Of a stretch of 64,000 nt of DNA, positions 33,036 through 42,213 are shown one piece after another; the stretch's first letter is position 1; each line of letters opens with the position of its first letter. Source of the stretch: Haloferula sp. BvORR071 (lineage in GTDB: Bacteria; Verrucomicrobiota; Verrucomicrobiia; Verrucomicrobiales; Akkermansiaceae); contig NZ_BATP01000001.1 of the NCBI RefSeq assembly GCF_000739615.1, positions 1 to 64,000 of the forward strand, in the 5' to 3' direction. The notes below the pieces were generated by a model, which saw nothing but the letters and a program-made list of their open reading frames with translations, was not told the DNA's origin and searched no databases. The translations under genes were made by a program, and so were the position numbers.

Positions 33036-35960
33036 TTACGGCGCGACTTCGGCTTCAGCCTTTGCCTGAAGGAAGCCCTTGGTGCTGGCACTTACGGGCG
33101 CAGTGAGGCGGAAGCTATGATAGCTGAAGCCCGCTGGTGGCGAGGCTGGCAAACCCGTGGTCACAGCGGTGATCTCTTCAATGGCACTTCCCGGCCAAGT
33201 AAGATCGGTGGAGCCGCGCACGGTGTAGTTCACGCCATCGACAGTGGCGCTCATCGGTCCCGTGCCGGTGAAGCTCGCACCATCGCGACAGGCGATCGTT
33301 AGCGTTAGCTGTCGTTCGCTGCCAGCGCTCTCCAGGGCGAAGCGGCGGAGACCGGCATCCGTGGCGCTCGCTGGATTTCCGGCGAAGGCGAACTCCTCAA
33401 AATTGGAGAGACCGTCGTGATCGGGATCTGCGTCACGCGTCTTGTCCGGTGCAAGCAGGGAAGGGTAGTTTGTGCTTATCCAATCGGCGAAGACATCCAC
33501 CACCGGATCGCCGCTGACGAGCAGGGTGCCGCTGCCGGTGATGAAGGGCGTGGCGATCACGGGGGCTGCCGACCCGAGCGCGCCATATTCACCCGCGGCC
33601 ATGCCGGTGCCGGCCAGCGAGAGCTGATCGATCACGGCGATGCCCTCGAAGTCGAGGTTGAGGATGGCGCCCTCTGATACCGCGACGTCCGCGATGGAGG
33701 AGAGGTAGGGCTCACGGAGTGAGAGGACTCCTTGATTCACCGAGGTGTCGCCGGTGTAGGTATTCGGGCGGGTGAGGACCAATGTGCCAGGTCCCTCCTT
33801 GATCAAGCCGGTGCGGAGCGCCGCGTAGCTGGCGTTTGCGGAATTCTTCAGCTTCGCGGAGATGGTCAGGTCGGCATTGCTGTTAGAAGTCGCGTCGCCC
33901 ACGTCCACCACAAGATCCGCGCCGCGACCGCCGCCGAGGTCCGTCGTGCCGCCGATGTTGATGGCACCATTTGTGCCTTCAAGTTCGTCGGTGATCTTGG
34001 AAGGGGTTGTGCCAGTGACAGTCAGGCTCTCCTTGATCCCATAGGCTTGGAAGGTGCCGGTCAGTGCTGACAGGCTGTTCGTCACGGCAAGCTCGCCGCC
34101 GGACAGAGTCACGCTACGGAGGGAATTGAAGCCCGTATTGCCGGCCCCGTTGGTCACGCGGGCTCCGACCCCGATCACCATGTCCTGTTGCGAATTCACA
34201 TGGTTGCCGAACGCATCGTTGCGCGCGAGGTCGAGGAATCCTTGAGCAACGGTGAATGTGCCGATGGTCCCTGCATTGCCGCCTGAGATTTGCCAAGTGC
34301 CGCGGCCGGTCTTGGCCACGGTGCCTGTGGAAGCGGCCGAGCCACCCGTAGCGAGCAGGAAGAATTCATCCGTGACCTCGACTGTGGCTCCGAGCGGTCC
34401 CACGTTCAGAGGCTTCCCGATGGCATCCACGGATCCCTCGGCGCGCAAGACTCCGCCGTCGAGACGCAAGGCGCCGCTGCCGAGTGGTCCGGCTTGGTCG
34501 ATGACGAGGGTGCTGTTGCCGTTGATCTGGGTTCCACCGCTGTGGGTGTTTAAACTTGGCAGTGTCACGCTGCCCCCACCGGTGATGACCAAGCTGCCGC
34601 TGCCGTCTACCAAATTGAGGAAACTTGCGCTGCCGCTCCGGTTGAGCACGAGTTGCCCGGCGCTGACGACGACATTGCCCGTGAAGGCGCTTGTGTCTCC
34701 CGCAAGGATAAGATCGCCGCCGCCATTCTTGGTGATGGTCTGCGGGCCGCCGCTTTCGGTCAGGCTGCCCTTCAAGGTAATCCCGGAACCCATGGCGGCA
34801 TTGACCTCCAAGGGCGAGGCGAGGACAATCCCACCGAGGAAGGTGAGGGCATTCTGATTGGCTCCGGTGCTCGCCAAGGAAGCGGACACAAGCGAGGTGC
34901 TGAAGGTGATCGGGTTGGCCGCGCCCAGTGTGAAAGGCTTGTCGCCGCTAACCTCAAGTGAGCCCAGCGTGACCGGAAGATTCGTTGCAATAGTGGCTGC
35001 TGTGGCGGTGGTGAGGGTGCTGGCGGACAGTCGCACGACCTTGTCCACGCCGTTCGGGACCGTGGCTGGATTCCAACTGCCGGCGCTGCCCCAAGCCCCG
35101 TCTCCGTCCACTGCCCACTGCGGCGGCGTGGGCACTGAGATGATACTCCGCGGATCACTGCCACCGGCAGCCTCGGCAGCATTTGAAAAGCCATCGCCAT
35201 CGGCATCGGCGGCCCCATCGGAGCTGTCCGCGGGATTGAATTGATAGGCGAACTCCCACCAGTTCGGCATCCCGTCGTGGTCGTTGTCGAGCAGGCCATC
35301 GGCCGTCGGTGCTACCGCCTCGAATAGGACACCGTTGACGATCGGGTTGGCGCCTGAGGAACTATCGATGGTGTCCATCACCAGGGCCCCGGCGCTATTG
35401 GGAACCACGGAGTCGAAATGGTGGAAGCGTCCCGATGCCACCGCCGTCGAGCGGGTGATGGCGGAAGCAGGGTAGGTGACTGATCCGATGATCGTGATGG
35501 TGTCAATCGGGCCTCCCGTTGCGGCGGATACGGCGTCGACCTTATAGCTGAGCCAGGGATTGAGCCCATCTACGGTGAGCTTGAAAGGAGTGCCATCGCC
35601 GAGACTGAAGTTGCCAGCGATGTCGGTAGTGACGCTATCCACAAACTCCGGCGGGGCCTTGGGGTTCGGGGCGATGTTGGTGGTGTTCGACTGCAAGCCC
35701 ACCCAGTTGTTGGTGCCGTCGTTGTTGAAGAACTGTCCGTTCGCCACGGTCATGACGACGCCGTCGGAGACGCTGCCGTCCAGGTGGATGACCGTTCCCG
35801 CGGCCTTGGTGCCCACGGCGGTGAAGTTGTTCCAGTTCGCCGTAAGCGTCGGCCCGTAGTCCACGCCGAGTTTCTTTCCGGGGAGGAGCGGGGCGGCACC
35901 AAGCGTGGTGATGCAGGATAGGGAGCAGAATGCAGTGAGGCGCAAGGATGGAGGATTCAT
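33036..35960 (-). CDS. Large secreted autotransporter-associated beta-strand-repeat protein
   Basis: 974 residues. A signal peptide (FCSLSCITTLGAAPL) precedes a roughly 200-residue N-terminal domain (KLGVDYGPTLTANWNNFTA, FNNDGTNNWVGL, PPEFVDSVTTDIAGNFSLGD) that recurs in the next gene upstream. A DNDHDGMPNWWEF / DADGDGFSNAAEA calcium-type segment follows (about 225-265), then a long Gly/Ser/Thr-rich beta-helix with autotransporter-associated repeats (LIKEGPGTLVLTRPNTYTGD). It ends with DADPDHDGLSNFEEFAF and a C-terminal domain. No translocator barrel or PEP-CTERM tail is visible. Probably cell-surface; role unknown. Confidence 0.82.
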   Translation of the reverse strand: MNPPSLRLTAFCSLSCITTLGAAPLLPGKKLGVDYGPTLTANWNNFTAVGTKAAGTVIHLDGSVSDGVVMTVANGQFFNNDGTNNWVGLQSNTTNIAPNPKAPPEFVDSVTTDIAGNFSLGDGTPFKLTVDGLNPWLSYKVDAVSAATGGPIDTITIIGSVTYPASAITRSTAVASGRFHHFDSVVPNSAGALVMDTIDSSSGANPIVNGVLFEAVAPTADGLLDNDHDGMPNWWEFAYQFNPADSSDGAADADGDGFSNAAEAAGGSDPRSIISVPTPPQWAVDGDGAWGSAGSWNPATVPNGVDKVVRLSASTLTTATAATIATNLPVTLGSLEVSGDKPFTLGAANPITFSTSLVSASLASTGANQNALTFLGGIVLASPLEVNAAMGSGITLKGSLTESGGPQTITKNGGGDLILAGDTSAFTGNVVVSAGQLVLNRSGSASFLNLVDGSGSLVITGGGSVTLPSLNTHSGGTQINGNSTLVIDQAGPLGSGALRLDGGVLRAEGSVDAIGKPLNVGPLGATVEVTDEFFLLATGGSAASTGTVAKTGRGTWQISGGNAGTIGTFTVAQGFLDLARNDAFGNHVNSQQDMVIGVGARVTNGAGNTGFNSLRSVTLSGGELAVTNSLSALTGTFQAYGIKESLTVTGTTPSKITDELEGTNGAINIGGTTDLGGGRGADLVVDVGDATSNSNADLTISAKLKNSANASYAALRTGLIKEGPGTLVLTRPNTYTGDTSVNQGVLSLREPYLSSIADVAVSEGAILNLDFEGIAVIDQLSLAGTGMAAGEYGALGSAAPVIATPFITGSGTLLVSGDPVVDVFADWISTNYPSLLAPDKTRDADPDHDGLSNFEEFAFAGNPASATDAGLRRFALESAGSERQLTLTIACRDGASFTGTGPMSATVDGVNYTVRGSTDLTWPGSAIEEITAVTTGLPASPPAGFSYHSFRLTAPVSASTKGFLQAKAEAEVAP

Positions 35961-36070
35961 GGATTTTTTAGCAACGGGTCACCAAGAACTACTCATCTCG
36001 TAGTAAAAGGTCCATTGGCCCACCCCACATGCACCTATCCCGAAACGGCATTATGGCTCATGATGAGTCC

Positions 36071-36112
36071 ATGAAACAAGAAGGCCTCTTCCCTCGGGTG
36101 GAAGAGGCCATG
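36071..36112 (-). terminator. Rho-independent terminator of the 1975-residue gene
   Basis: GGCCTCTTCC and GGAAGAGGCC (36109-36100 and 36092-36083 on the minus strand) form a perfect 10-bp stem with a 7-base loop, followed on the minus strand by TTCTTGTTTC. It lies 27 bases after the stop at 36137. The remaining bases up to 35960 are the promoter region of the beta-strand-repeat gene. Confidence 0.85.
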
Positions 36113-36136
36113 GCGTGTTCGCTTGGAAGCCCTGAT

Positions 36137-39100
36137 CTACTCGTCCATCGCCAGTCGCATGAAAAGGCGGTTGGCAGGGACTATGGCCGGCGGTGCGGCG
36201 AAGCGCAGCAGGGTCTTGCCAGCCTGTTCGGAGATGGCTTCCGGGGCCAGGCCGGTGGGTTGCCATTGCTGGCAATCGGGCGAGTGCTCGGCGTGGAGGG
36301 CGAGGATCGCAGCAGCAGCGGTATCCACTTCGGCATCGAGGTAGAAGGCACCACCGGGGAGGAGGGGCGTGCGTCCGGAGATGAGGGGGTCGCCGCCGAA
36401 GAGCATCTCGAAAGCATTGGCGATGCCATCGTGATCGGGATCGCCATTGAAGCCTCCGGGGAAGGCGTGCGAATCGAGCCATGAACTTACCTTCTCCAGA
36501 TTCGTGTCGGGAAGATTGATGACGTTCACCTGCACGGTGGTCTCGGCAAGCGTGCCGGCGGGATCGGTCGCGGTTACGGTGATGAGATGGATCGCCGCGT
36601 GCTCGTAGTCGGGACTGGCGGCGAGGGACAACTGGCCGCTGGTGGGGTGGATCACGAACATGCCGTCTCCGCCTTGGATGGCATAGGTCACCGGCTGGCC
36701 CTCCGGGTCGACGCCGCTGATCGTTCCGACCACCGTGCCAGCGGGGCTATTCTCATTCACCGAGAAGGGCCCCGCCGCGGTGAAGGCTGCCGGGCTGCTG
36801 CGGGATGCTCGGATCTGCATGCCCGCCCAGTTGCTCTCGCCGTAAGTCTGGCCGGCGGGAGCCTCGCGCGCCGAGCGGCCGAGGATCCGGCCTTGCGTGT
36901 CGGCAATGACGGAGCGGATGACGCAGGAATTGACCGCTGTGTCGGCAGCCGCGGTGAGATAGACCGGGCTCTCGTCGGCGAGGTTGCCATCGCCATTGAG
37001 ATCGATCGTGAAGGCTGTGCCGCGGGCGGTGCTGGCATCGTAGCCGCTCTGCATCAGGAGGTCATACTGCCAGCCCGGTGTCAGGCCGGTGATTTCCCAC
37101 TGGTGGTAGAGCGGGCCATTCACGCCGGCTTGATTCAGGAGCAGGAGATAGTCGCCAGTCAGGGGATTGCCCCCGGCGCGACCACTGTAGCCATAGACGC
37201 CTTGGCCGATCTCCGTGGCGGGGTCATCGTCCGTGAAGATGTGGAAGCGCACCGGCGTGGCTGTGCCGCCGGCATGCGTGGCGAGGTTCATCGTTGGGTT
37301 GGCGCTCATGGCGCTCGGGGCTCCGCTGTAGGCTTTCACCGCAAAGGCATTCCAGAACATGCCCCCTGAGGTTGCGGTGGCTGGTGTGGTGGTCTGTCCG
37401 GCGGCGGTATTGCTGCCGTCACCCTGGAAGTCGATATTCCAGAAGACCCGGCCGCTCTCCGGTGCGAGCAGGCTGGATTCCTGCGCAACCACATGGAAGC
37501 TCACGCTCAATTCCGTTGTGGCTGGTGTGCCATTGCCATCGCTGGCCCGCACTTGGAGCGTGTGATTCATGCCTGCTGTTAGAGTGCCGCTCACCCGGAT
37601 CTCGCCGCTGAGCGAATCAATCGTGAAGGGAGCATTTCCTCCGCTCACTTGGTAGCTGACGCTTCCTCCTTCCGGATCACGCGCGACCACCGTGCCGACA
37701 CGGCTGCCCTGAGGAAGCGAGGCAGGGAGGTAGTAGTCGCCGGGCGAGTGGAAGCGCGGTGCCGAATTGATGCCGCTGGTATTCACCTTCACCGCGATGC
37801 TCGTCGAACGTGGATTGGCCGCGAAGTCATCGCTGGCGACGACCTCAAAGCTGAGCACGGTAGCTCCAGCACCGGAGAGATCGCCCTTCACCGTGATAGC
37901 TCCGCTCAATGGATCGATCGCGAACAGGCTGCTCCCGCCCGCGATGGAGTAGTGGATCTTGTCACGGGGAGCATCGGGATCGCTGGCAATAACACTGCCC
38001 ACTACGGTGCCTGATGGTGATGCGGGCTGAATCACGAAGATCGGTGATGCATTGGCAGAAACTGGCGCGCCATTGGCCTCGCCGAGGATCCAGTTGCGCA
38101 GCAATTCCACGCCACCTTGGTCGATGGCATTGGAGGCAATCGGTGGCATGCGGTTGAAGCCAGCGGTTCCCGCGATCCGCTGTAGCACGCTCGAATGTTC
38201 CGGAGCTCCCGGGCGGATGCGGCGCAGCAGGGGATCGGTCACCGTGATCTGACCACCGTCCGCCACATGGATGAGGTGTGTCGCATCAAGCGGCGTCGAG
38301 GCCCGAAGGTCCAGGCCTTGGGCATCCGCATGACAATAGGCGCAGTTCACCGCGAGGTAGGACCGCACCCGCTCCTCCAGGCTCGCACTTGTTTCATCGG
38401 CCCGGCGATGCCGAGGCAGTGAGGTGGGATTCGTTGGCAGGCCACTCAAATAGCCAGCCTCGGCCAGCAGCTGGAGGTAGTTGCCGCTGGCTCCGTGGAA
38501 GGGGATATCTCCGCGGTTCAATTGCCGGCTGTCGAAGCCAAGAATCTGCCCTGCATTCGCATTGTGGCAGGTGATGCACTGAGCGCGCGAGGGAATCTGC
38601 CAATGCTGCGTCACTTGTTGCTGGCCCATCGGCAAGGACGGATCGGTGACCGGGACATCGAAGCTATCACCACCATCGCCGACGAGCGTGGCCTCGGTGC
38701 CAGACTCGTTCCACTTGTAGGAGACGCCATACACCCCGCCGTCCTGCTCCTTCACGATGAAGCGCGTCTCCAGCCGGCGTTTGGTCGCAGGGTTGCCGCG
38801 CTCGGTCTCCAGATCGAAGTGCTTCACCCACACGCTGCCTGCGGGGCTTGCGAGCGGGCCCTCCGCGGCGTAGCTGAGCTGTCCACCTTCCGGCAGTGCG
38901 AACCAGCGCTGCTTGCGGGCGTGATCCGACCAGAAGGTGAGATTAGGCTCGTAAAAATGCAGGCCGGGGTTGGGCGTCAGACTCGCGAGATCCGCGAAGG
39001 CACCGGTGGCTGTCAGGGTGGCGGGGAAGGGGCTCCCCGAGGCGATGGATGCCTTCAGGCGGAAGACCTTGCCCATCTGCCCGCTGCCATCGAATAGCGC

Positions 39101-42064
39101 ACCAGCTTCGCTGTTCCAGCTCAAGGCGAGGATATCGCCATTCGACGGATCGGTGGTGAAGCCCACCACGCCCGAAAGGCCGCCGATGCGCTGGACGCCC
39201 GGCTGCCCCGGACTCTGGCCGCGCTGCAGAGTCCAGACGTGCCCGCTCAGCCAATCGCCAAAGATGTATTTCCCCTGCAGGTCCGGATACTGGGGAGAGT
39301 TCACTACGAATCCGCCGGTGACGGAGGCTCCTTCGTAGGTCCCGCTGCCGCGCTGGTAGAACCACTCTGGTGCCCGCACCGTGGTGCCGACTGGGATCGT
39401 GCGATTGAACCGGTCACCTTCAAGGTGGTCCCACCCGCCATTGTCACCCTTGCGGAAGATGTTCACTTCTTCGCGGCTGGCGCTGCCGTCACTGCCGATG
39501 TCTCCCAGCCACAGCACCGGTTCGCCGCCGATGCTATCGAAGGTGAACTGCCAGGGATTGCGCACGCCGGTGATGAAGATCTCGGAGCGCACCGCATCCC
39601 ATGCCTTTGCGCTGCCATTGTAGCTCACGGTCCCGCTGGTGGCTGCGTAGGGGTTATCCGCGGGGATCAAGTAGTGGGCAAGGCCGCCGGTCTTCGGAAT
39701 CGCCAGCGAAGGATTGGTCGAGGCATTCGGCTCAATGTTGCCCGCCTTGCGATCCACATCGATGCGGATCACCGAGCTCCAGAACATATTGGTGATCGTC
39801 TGTGCATTTTCGCCGGGACGCCGCTCGTCTCCCGAGCCTACGTAAAGATAGCCATCCGGCCCGAAGCGGCAGCTATCCAGGTTGTGGTCCTGGCTGCGGC
39901 TGTCGACCTCGAAGAGAATTTGTTCGCTGCCGAGATCCACGCTGTCCAAACCCGCACCGGTCGCTGTGAAACGGGACAGGCGCACCGTGCCGACTGCTGA
40001 ACTCGGAGTGGCCTCGTAGTTGTAGGTGACGTAGATGTAGGGTTTGCCCGACTGGAACTGCGGATGAAAAGCGAAGGACTTCACGCCCATCTCAGTGAAG
40101 AGATCCAATCGGCCGGTGAAATCCATGAAGACCTGCCGGGTGGCGGGAGTCGCCGCGATGTTCGGGATCTCCCAGATGATCCCGGTCCGCTCTGAGACGA
40201 AGAAGCGCTGGTTGTTCCCCGGGATGGTGCTCATCCAGGTGGGCGTGCCGAAATTGAAGGCACCGCGGCCAGCGAAGGCATCCTCCAGGACATAATCGGT
40301 CACCGGCGCGGCCGCGGGAAGCTTCAGCGAAGTCGCGGGCACAACACCCGTGGTGAAGTCGATGCTCACCGTGGCCGCTTGTGAGGTGCCGGAGGCGTCG
40401 TGGATGCGATAGCTGAAAGAGTCGCTGGCCGGTGTGCCTGTGAGGTGCTGGTAGAGGATGCTGCCATCGGCATTCACCGTTGCGGTCCCCGATGCCGGTG
40501 CCTGCACGATCTCCACCGAGGCCAGTGGCGCGATGACCACATCATTCGCCAGCACCTGCGCCCGCCACTTGCCGCCGTGATTCATTTTCACGCGATCCGG
40601 CACTGCGATGGCGCTGGTGGGCGAAGCAGTGCGGCGCAGCACCATGGCCGCGATGCTAGGGTCTCCGCCTAGGGTGGTCAGGCTGCCGCTCAGCGTGCCG
40701 CTGCCATCCACCGTGATCTCACGAACGGTGCCGGCAAAGGTCCCGGCATTCGCGTAGAAAGTGGCCCCGAAGGCTGGATGGATCGGCACCGTGGTGGTGC
40801 CGACCACCAAGCCGAAATCGCGAGGTGGATTGTGCTGGTCTGGATTCGCATAGGCCGTCAGCGAATAGGTCCCCGGCGGCAGATTCCGGAAGCTGAAGCC
40901 CAAGGTCGCGGTGGTGCGCCCCTGCGCGCCCCAGAACCAATGATCACCGAAGGAATGGTCCACGCCGCCGCGATCGAGGATCCGACCCACATTGAAGGCC
41001 GAGACCCCGCCCGAGATCTCCATGCGCACATCGGTGGCGTGGTCTGCTGCATCGCGTAGCGGGCCGAGCACCGGGTCGATCACCGCATTATGGTTGGTCG
41101 GCGGGTTCGCGAAGACGTCGTTGTTGGTTGCGGGAATCTCGAAGGCATTCCACTTGCTGCCGTAGCCGAAGTTGGCGGTGGAGGTCACGGGATTCGCCGA
41201 GCCGAGCCCACCTCCCGGACCGCCTTGGAAATCGATCTGCCAAGCCTGCTCCGCGCCGGAGTTGGAGCTAAGCTGTGCCGCGTTCGTTCCCGTCTCGAAT
41301 TCAGTCAGATTGGTGTCACCGTCTTGATCGAAGTCACCCGCAGCCGTCTGGGCGAGGTTGCCGAAGGCGGACTGCTCCCAAGAGTCCGGCAAGCCATCCG
41401 CATCGCTATCGGCGCCGCTCGTTTGCCCGGCGGTGATCAGGATGCCGTTCACAATCGGGTTCTTGCCGGCCCCGCTGTCGGTCACGTCGATCACGAGTTT
41501 TCCCTGCGCATCCGGATAGACGTTCGTGAAGGTGTGGAAGAGTCCCTGCGATAGTGCGGTTGGCCGGGCGATTGCGAAGGGCCCGTAGGTCGCAGCACCG
41601 CTGAGGGTGAAGGTATCCGTCGGCGTGCCGGTGGCCGTGGCGACCAGGTCGAGCCGCAGGGCCAGCGCGGGATTCAGGCCGCTGATGGTGACACGGTAGG
41701 GCGTGTCGTCGGGCACCAGCGAGAAGTTGCCCGCGATGTCCGTGATGACACTGTCCACGAACTCCGGAGGGAGGGTGCCGCCATTGCTCGCCAGGCCCGC
41801 CCAGTTGTTCGTGCCGTCATTATTCACGAACTGGCTGTTCGCCGTGGCGATCGCCACCCCATCCAGCACCGTGCCGCCAAGATTCACCACCGCGCCGGCC
41901 GCGATGGTCTGGTTGTTGGTCGTGATGTTGTTCCAGTTCGCTGTCAGCGTTGGACCAAAGTCGATTCCCAGCTTCATCCCATTCGCAAGGGGAGCAGCAG
42001 ACAGCGAGGATGCCGACAGGATGCCGAGAGCGAGGGCATGCGGAAGTTTGCGGGCGGATCTCAT
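36137..42064 (-). CDS. Giant secreted PQQ dehydrogenase-diheme cytochrome-cadherin protein
   Basis: 1,975 residues. In order: signal peptide; the N-terminal domain shared with the gene at 33036 (LGIDFGPTLTANWNNITT, FVNNDGTNNWAGL, PPEFVDSVITDIAGNFSLV); a DSDADGLPDSWEQ segment; a malectin-like region (WQIDFQGGPGGGLGSANPV); a tandem-95 region; a glucose/sorbosone dehydrogenase propeller (about 590-980; CRFGPDGYLYVGSGDERRPGE); a cytochrome region with CITCH (Cys1163) and CAYCH (Cys1241); three or more cadherin-like repeats; a second malectin-like region (VFWNIDFQGDGSN); a last cadherin repeat and a DPDHDGIANAFEM C-terminal domain. It is a larger relative of the protein at 4566-8750 and predicted to oxidise sugars or aldehydes at the surface. 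Confidence 0.85.
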   Translation of the reverse strand: MRSARKLPHALALGILSASSLSAAPLANGMKLGIDFGPTLTANWNNITTNNQTIAAGAVVNLGGTVLDGVAIATANSQFVNNDGTNNWAGLASNGGTLPPEFVDSVITDIAGNFSLVPDDTPYRVTISGLNPALALRLDLVATATGTPTDTFTLSGAATYGPFAIARPTALSQGLFHTFTNVYPDAQGKLVIDVTDSGAGKNPIVNGILITAGQTSGADSDADGLPDSWEQSAFGNLAQTAAGDFDQDGDTNLTEFETGTNAAQLSSNSGAEQAWQIDFQGGPGGGLGSANPVTSTANFGYGSKWNAFEIPATNNDVFANPPTNHNAVIDPVLGPLRDAADHATDVRMEISGGVSAFNVGRILDRGGVDHSFGDHWFWGAQGRTTATLGFSFRNLPPGTYSLTAYANPDQHNPPRDFGLVVGTTTVPIHPAFGATFYANAGTFAGTVREITVDGSGTLSGSLTTLGGDPSIAAMVLRRTASPTSAIAVPDRVKMNHGGKWRAQVLANDVVIAPLASVEIVQAPASGTATVNADGSILYQHLTGTPASDSFSYRIHDASGTSQAATVSIDFTTGVVPATSLKLPAAAPVTDYVLEDAFAGRGAFNFGTPTWMSTIPGNNQRFFVSERTGIIWEIPNIAATPATRQVFMDFTGRLDLFTEMGVKSFAFHPQFQSGKPYIYVTYNYEATPSSAVGTVRLSRFTATGAGLDSVDLGSEQILFEVDSRSQDHNLDSCRFGPDGYLYVGSGDERRPGENAQTITNMFWSSVIRIDVDRKAGNIEPNASTNPSLAIPKTGGLAHYLIPADNPYAATSGTVSYNGSAKAWDAVRSEIFITGVRNPWQFTFDSIGGEPVLWLGDIGSDGSASREEVNIFRKGDNGGWDHLEGDRFNRTIPVGTTVRAPEWFYQRGSGTYEGASVTGGFVVNSPQYPDLQGKYIFGDWLSGHVWTLQRGQSPGQPGVQRIGGLSGVVGFTTDPSNGDILALSWNSEAGALFDGSGQMGKVFRLKASIASGSPFPATLTATGAFADLASLTPNPGLHFYEPNLTFWSDHARKQRWFALPEGGQLSYAAEGPLASPAGSVWVKHFDLETERGNPATKRRLETRFIVKEQDGGVYGVSYKWNESGTEATLVGDGGDSFDVPVTDPSLPMGQQQVTQHWQIPSRAQCITCHNANAGQILGFDSRQLNRGDIPFHGASGNYLQLLAEAGYLSGLPTNPTSLPRHRRADETSASLEERVRSYLAVNCAYCHADAQGLDLRASTPLDATHLIHVADGGQITVTDPLLRRIRPGAPEHSSVLQRIAGTAGFNRMPPIASNAIDQGGVELLRNWILGEANGAPVSANASPIFVIQPASPSGTVVGSVIASDPDAPRDKIHYSIAGGSSLFAIDPLSGAITVKGDLSGAGATVLSFEVVASDDFAANPRSTSIAVKVNTSGINSAPRFHSPGDYYLPASLPQGSRVGTVVARDPEGGSVSYQVSGGNAPFTIDSLSGEIRVSGTLTAGMNHTLQVRASDGNGTPATTELSVSFHVVAQESSLLAPESGRVFWNIDFQGDGSNTAAGQTTTPATATSGGMFWNAFAVKAYSGAPSAMSANPTMNLATHAGGTATPVRFHIFTDDDPATEIGQGVYGYSGRAGGNPLTGDYLLLLNQAGVNGPLYHQWEITGLTPGWQYDLLMQSGYDASTARGTAFTIDLNGDGNLADESPVYLTAAADTAVNSCVIRSVIADTQGRILGRSAREAPAGQTYGESNWAGMQIRASRSSPAAFTAAGPFSVNENSPAGTVVGTISGVDPEGQPVTYAIQGGDGMFVIHPTSGQLSLAASPDYEHAAIHLITVTATDPAGTLAETTVQVNVINLPDTNLEKVSSWLDSHAFPGGFNGDPDHDGIANAFEMLFGGDPLISGRTPLLPGGAFYLDAEVDTAAAAILALHAEHSPDCQQWQPTGLAPEAISEQAGKTLLRFAAPPAIVPANRLFMRLAMDE

Positions 42065-42213
42065 GTGAATGAGTTCACCGCTACCACGTTCGCCCGATCA
42101 TCCCTACAGCGGGTAGCCCACCACCTTATATTGCGAAACCACACGGGTAAGATCGCTCCTTCGCGCCAGGCTTTGGCCTCCTTCCCGCTAACCCGGGCTC
42201 CGTCGTGGCGGCC

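Noticed and set aside
33036..35960. Classical type V autotransporter
   Set aside because: Autotransporter-associated repeats are present, but the C-terminus has no beta-barrel; it ends in a calcium-type motif and a verrucomicrobial C-terminal domain.
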